This document shows, piece by piece, positions 5,771 through 8,383 of a DNA stretch of 8,383 nucleotides (positions are counted from its first letter, which is position 1; every line of letters begins with the position of its first letter). The translations under genes were made by a program, and so were the position numbers. This DNA is from Acidobacteriota bacterium (lineage in GTDB: Bacteria; Acidobacteriota; Blastocatellia; Pyrinomonadales; Pyrinomonadaceae). Location: contig JAKOSS010000611.1 in the NCBI GenBank assembly GCA_029777145.1, forward strand, positions 1-8,383, read 5' to 3'. Below the pieces are notes generated by a model. That model searched no databases. It was not told where the DNA came from and saw nothing but the letters and a program-made list of their open reading frames with translations.

Positions 5771-6607
5771 TCATTGATTTACCAACCGCATGCGTCCATC
5801 CGGCAGCCGGATCGCGAGCGCGTCCGGTTCGTAGATCGTCAACGGTTTCGTTTCCTTCTGTTCCAGCTTTTCCGCCATCTGATTCGTCACGCGTTTTACC
5901 GAGTTCCGGAGGTAGCTTGGATTCGAGATCGAGTTGTAACGGGCGGTGATCCGGCGGACGTACTCCTGTGTCTCGCGGTACGGCGGAACCTGATTGCCGT
6001 ACTTCCATACGGCGCCTTCACCGGCGTTGTAGCCGGCGAGTGCCAGGACGACGTCGCCGTTGAACGCATCGAGCAACCAGCGCATGTACTTGATGCCGGC
6101 GTCGATGTTCTGCCGCGGATCGTAAATGTCGGTGACGCCGAACCGCCGGGCGGTTCCGGGCATCAGCTGCATCAGTCCGCTGGCACCCTTGTACGACGTC
6201 GCACGGACCTTGAACGACGATTCCTGGTGCATCTGCGAATAGATCAGCAACGGATCGATCCCGTACCGGCGCGATGATTCAACGATGTACGAATCGTACA
6301 GCAAGTTCCCGGTCGTGAATCCGCTAAGATTCTTGCTCCCGCCCATCACCAGTTTGTAGCTCGGAATTTTGGACCCGAGACCGTCCTGAACGGACATCGT
6401 CTGTCCGGTCTTCTGAACCAGACTTTGTCGTTTGTTTTTCTTGCCCTTGACCTTGGCGACAACCGCGGGAGTTGCGGCGACCGTCGGTTTGACGATCGTG
6501 ACTCCACCTGAAACGTCGAAGTTGTCGAATACGCGTGAGCGGGATTGTGCAAACGCCGTAATTGTTAGCATTGAGAAGACGGCACTTGCGAGAAGGATTC
6601 TTTGCAT
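5771..6607 (-). CDS. Secreted soluble-lytic-transglycosylase (SLT, GH23-like) protein
   Basis: It is predicted to cleave peptidoglycan glycan strands between MurNAc and GlcNAc with formation of 1,6-anhydro-MurNAc, outside the inner membrane. The 278 residues start with a signal peptide (MQRILLASAV..., hydrophobic to about 19, cleavage after AFA at 18-20). A basic, low-complexity linker (about 35-65) leads to the SLT domain (about 103-222). The catalytic glutamate is Glu129 in HQESSF (127-132). GLMQLMPGTA (144-153), AGYNAGEGAV (191-200) and YVRRI (216-220) are the conserved family motifs. A C-terminal tail of about 55 residues ends in IRLPDGRMRLVNQ. The ATG at 6607 fits the signal peptide; a CAGGG-like site lies 15 nt upstream, somewhat far. 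The gene has its own terminator and is divergent from the small membrane-peptide gene. The family is certain; its physiological role (wall turnover or assembly of an envelope machine) cannot be told from sequence. Confidence 0.9.
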   Translation of the reverse strand: MQRILLASAVFSMLTITAFAQSRSRVFDNFDVSGGVTIVKPTVAATPAVVAKVKGKKNKRQSLVQKTGQTMSVQDGLGSKIPSYKLVMGGSKNLSGFTTGNLLYDSYIVESSRRYGIDPLLIYSQMHQESSFKVRATSYKGASGLMQLMPGTARRFGVTDIYDPRQNIDAGIKYMRWLLDAFNGDVVLALAGYNAGEGAVWKYGNQVPPYRETQEYVRRITARYNSISNPSYLRNSVKRVTNQMAEKLEQKETKPLTIYEPDALAIRLPDGRMRLVNQ

Positions 6608-6711
6608 AAGTGTTTTGAAGTTACCCTGAAGTTTGAGGCGGTGCGGAGCTGGCCCGGTTTACGAGCCACTACAATTAATAGAAAATCCGAATCCGACACT
6701 TGTTCCACAAA

Positions 6712-6728
6712 GTTGTACAATGTTCAAC
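6712..6728. promoter_or_regulatory. 17-bp imperfect dyad, candidate operator
   Basis: GTTGTACAATGTTCAAC is an inverted repeat with seven of eight pairs matching around a single central base (arms GTTG-ACA and TGT-CAAC). It lies in the AT-rich divergent region between the transglycosylase and the small membrane-peptide gene, 46 bp upstream of the -35 of the plus-strand promoter. TTGTT and AACAA also flank it more widely (6700-6704 and 6726-6730). The cognate regulator is unknown. Confidence 0.3.
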
Positions 6729-6774
6729 AATTTATGTCGGCGAATTTTCGCGCCCGCCTGCCAAGAGGTCAAGG

Positions 6775-6803
6775 TTGCAAGATGCCTTTTTTTTCAGTAT
6801 ATT
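6775..6803 (+). promoter_or_regulatory. Sigma-70-like promoter for the small membrane-peptide gene
   Basis: TTGCAA (6775-6780) and TATATT (6798-6803) are separated by exactly 17 bp and match the consensus at 4/6 and 5/6 positions. Transcription starting near 6810 would give a leader of about 20 nt with an AAGGG ribosome site (6821-6825) before the ATG at 6831. The following gene at 7021 has no visible promoter of its own and is probably served by it. Confidence 0.5.
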
Positions 6804-6830
6804 AGGGCAAATAATTTTTCAAGGGCCCCA

Positions 6831-6971
6831 ATGTCAAAAAAACCCCCCAAGAATCAGGTTTTATCAAATGATCGTCTCTTCGTTATAGAAGGTAAGAATG
6901 ATTACCTAATTATTGGTTTGGTACTCTTGCTGCTGGCCTTCTTCCTCTTCGGAAGTTTCTTTTTCCGCTAA
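6831..6971 (+). CDS. 46-aa single-pass membrane peptide, unknown function
   Basis: The short frame encodes a charged head (MSKKPPKNQVLSNDRLFVIE, 1-20) and one strongly hydrophobic segment (about 25-45, rich in Leu and Phe) ending in FFFR. AAGGG is 5 nt before the ATG and a well-spaced promoter lies just upstream, so both transcription and translation signals agree on this start. The frame is open back to an ATG at 6633, but that extension would run through the promoter and is AT-rich and non-protein-like, so it is rejected. The composition is much more AT-rich than the neighbours. The stop is 49 nt before the PRC/MgtE_N/CBS gene with no terminator between, suggesting one transcript. The topology is probably N-in with the lysine-rich end in the cytoplasm. 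I do not recognise a family. Confidence 0.6.
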   Translation: MSKKPPKNQVLSNDRLFVIEGKNDYLIIGLVLLLLAFFLFGSFFFR

Positions 6972-7020
6972 ATCCGTCTCCATTCTTTTCCCGCGTCGGT
7001 TCCCGAGTTATTCTTAGGCG

Positions 7021-8268
7021 ATGCTCTATTTGTCGCAGGTTTTGGGAAGTCCGATATTCGACGCCGACGGCGAACGGATCGCGACGATCCGTGACGTGAT
7101 CGTGCGTTACGGCGAGGAAGACTATCCGCCCGTTGTCGGCGTGGTGGCGCGATACCGGCGTCGGCTTTTCTTCATGCCGCGCAGAAACATCTCGACGCTC
7201 GGCGAGCACGGCGCGAAAATGAACTCCGGAGTTCTCGATCTTCGTCCGTTTACCCGCCGGACGGGCGAGGTCCTGCTAAACAAAGACGTCCTCGACAACC
7301 AACTCATCGATGTTGACGGCAAACGCGTCGTACGCGTCAACGACGTCCTGATAATTCAGGTCGCCGATTCATGGCGCGTGAGCGGTGCCGACGTCTCGCT
7401 TCAGGGATTTCTTCGACGGCTCCTGCCGAAGGGTTTTTACGGGAGCTCGAAGGCGGTTGAGGTCATCGATTGGGCCGACGTCGGTTATCTCGCGACCGAT
7501 TCAGCTTCGGCGACCGTGAAGCTAAAGTCCTCGAAAGACAAGCTTTCGCGGCTTCATCCCGTTGAGATCGCCCAGCTTGCCGAAGCTCTTTCGCCGATCC
7601 ACCGGACTGAAATCGTGGAATCGCTCGACGACGAGATCGCGGCCGATATTCTCGAGGAGATGTCGACCGAGAATCAGGCGCGTATTCTCGAAGAGATGGA
7701 GAAAGAACGCGCGGCGGACATTCTCGAGGAGATGTCACCGGACGACGCCGTCGACGTGCTCGGTGAAATGAACGACGAAAAGGCGCAGGAACTTTTCGAC
7801 CTCATGGAAGACGACGAAAAGGCCGACGTCGCCGAACTCATGTCGTTCGCTCATGACACGGCCGGCGGCCTGATGACGACCGAGTTTGTCGCGTTCCCGA
7901 AATCGCTGACGGTCGCCCAGGCGATCGCGCGTCTCCGCGACATGGCCGAGACGCCGAACATGATCTATTACATTTACGTCGTCGAGGAAGAAGGCTCCTG
8001 GAAACTCTGCGGACTGATCTCGCTTCGCGGGCTCATCCTCGCGGATCCGACGCTCTCGCTGGCGGAAGTCATGCGTGAACAGTTTCAGTTTGCGCACCCG
8101 AACGACGATGCCGACGAAGCGGCCCAAAAGATCGCCGAATACAACCTGCTTGCGCTTCCGGTTATCGATGACGAAGGCGACATCGCCGGGATCGTGACAG
8201 TCGATGATGCGATGGAAATCTTGCTTCCGAAGAACCTCGACCGGCGGCTGCCGAGACTGTTTGGTTGA
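7021..8268 (+). CDS. PRC-barrel / MgtE N-domain / CBS-pair protein without a membrane domain
   Basis: The 415 residues hold two PRC-barrel-like segments (about 1-62, MLYLSQVLGSPIFDADGERI; and 84-160, with DVLDNQLIDVDGKRVVRVND). Next comes an MgtE_N superhelical domain (about 172-275) made of repeated acidic helices such as AADILEEMS. Then comes SFAHDTAGGLMTTEFVAF (275-292), the signature junction into the CBS pair (about 285-345 and 349-403). The protein ends LLPKNLDRRLPRLFG right after CBS2, exactly where true MgtE would begin its connecting helix and five TM helices. It is therefore a cytoplasmic Mg2+- or nucleotide-sensing module, not a channel by itself. In full MgtE these domains gate the pore in response to Mg2+. 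Proteins of this type often neighbour a separate metal transporter, which would be beyond the right edge here. The ATG at 7021 is the first possible start, since an in-frame TAG lies 6 nt upstream; the SD is weak (AGG only), so coupling to the small upstream gene is possible. Confidence 0.85.
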   Translation: MLYLSQVLGSPIFDADGERIATIRDVIVRYGEEDYPPVVGVVARYRRRLFFMPRRNISTLGEHGAKMNSGVLDLRPFTRRTGEVLLNKDVLDNQLIDVDGKRVVRVNDVLIIQVADSWRVSGADVSLQGFLRRLLPKGFYGSSKAVEVIDWADVGYLATDSASATVKLKSSKDKLSRLHPVEIAQLAEALSPIHRTEIVESLDDEIAADILEEMSTENQARILEEMEKERAADILEEMSPDDAVDVLGEMNDEKAQELFDLMEDDEKADVAELMSFAHDTAGGLMTTEFVAFPKSLTVAQAIARLRDMAETPNMIYYIYVVEEEGSWKLCGLISLRGLILADPTLSLAEVMREQFQFAHPNDDADEAAQKIAEYNLLALPVIDDEGDIAGIVTVDDAMEILLPKNLDRRLPRLFG

Positions 8269-8271
8269 GGT

Positions 8272-8383
8272 CCTGCGGCCGATTCCATGATTCCAACAGC
8301 CTGCGGCCGATTCCATGATTCCAACAGCCTGCGGCCGATTCCATGATTCCAACAGCCCGCGGCCGATTCCATGATTCCAACAG
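8272..8383. repeat. 28-bp tandem repeat array (at least four units), cut by right edge
   Basis: Four head-to-tail units of 28 bp occupy 8272-8299, 8300-8327, 8328-8355 and 8356-8383. The first three are identical; the fourth differs by one base (T to C at its third position). Each has a GC-rich head CCTGCGGCCG and a tail ATTCCATGATTCCAACAG that itself contains a doubled GATTCCA. No spacers separate the units. The array begins 3 bp after the stop codon of the upstream gene and ends exactly at the window edge, so the copy number is a minimum. A 28-bp period is not a multiple of three and the array is probably non-coding. Confidence 0.95.

Noticed and set aside
6633..6971. 112-aa version of the small membrane-peptide gene
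   Set aside because: The extra 66 codons run through the AT-rich dyad and promoter region and look non-protein-like; the ATG at 6831 has its own ribosome site and promoter.
7735..8352. Minus-strand 205-aa frame beginning in the 28-bp repeats
   Set aside because: It is antisense to the well-supported PRC/MgtE_N/CBS gene, its N-terminus is only translated repeat, and its composition is arginine-rich shadow sequence.
8272..8383. CRISPR array at the right edge
   Set aside because: The 28-bp units are contiguous with no spacers between them and no cas genes are visible; this is a plain tandem repeat.

Overview
The window (8,383 bp, roughly 57% G+C by eye) is a piece of bacterial chromosome. The protein style, together with short GC-poor tandem repeats in the intergenic gaps, suggests an Acidobacteriota-type organism, perhaps Blastocatellia/Pyrinomonadaceae. 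That placement is an inference from family resemblance and was not tested by a search.

Layout, left to right: (1) the 5' part of a minus-strand gene that runs off the left edge, possibly the N-terminus of a large FAD/iron-sulfur oxidoreductase; (2) a divergent intergenic region (245-443); (3) a plus-strand Wzc-like polysaccharide co-polymerase/tyrosine autokinase of 834 aa, ending in an intrinsic terminator; (4) convergent to it, a minus-strand group read from right to left: a secreted lytic transglycosylase with its own strong terminator, then a zinc-ribbon/bacterial-PH membrane protein, rfbB (dTDP-glucose 4,6-dehydratase) and rfbD (dTDP-4-dehydrorhamnose reductase); (5) a divergent AT-rich control region (6608-6830) with a good sigma-70-like promoter and a 17-bp dyad; (6) on the plus strand, a 46-aa single-pass membrane peptide followed by a 415-aa soluble PRC-barrel/MgtE_N/CBS protein; (7) a tandem array of perfect and near-perfect 28-bp units that starts 3 bp after that gene's stop codon and runs off the right edge.

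The functional theme is the cell envelope. RfbB and RfbD catalyse steps 2 and 4 of dTDP-L-rhamnose synthesis, Wzc controls export and chain length of a surface polysaccharide, and the transglycosylase remodels peptidoglycan. rfbA and rfbC are not in the window. The right-hand pair looks like a separate unit, probably concerned with divalent cations.

The least ordinary material is repetitive. The rfbB-rfbD gap is filled by a duplicated 67-bp composite repeat and 9-bp tandem units that run into the 3' end of rfbB and supply its stop codon. The right edge holds the 28-bp minisatellite. I did not find convincing evidence of a new defence or mobile system.
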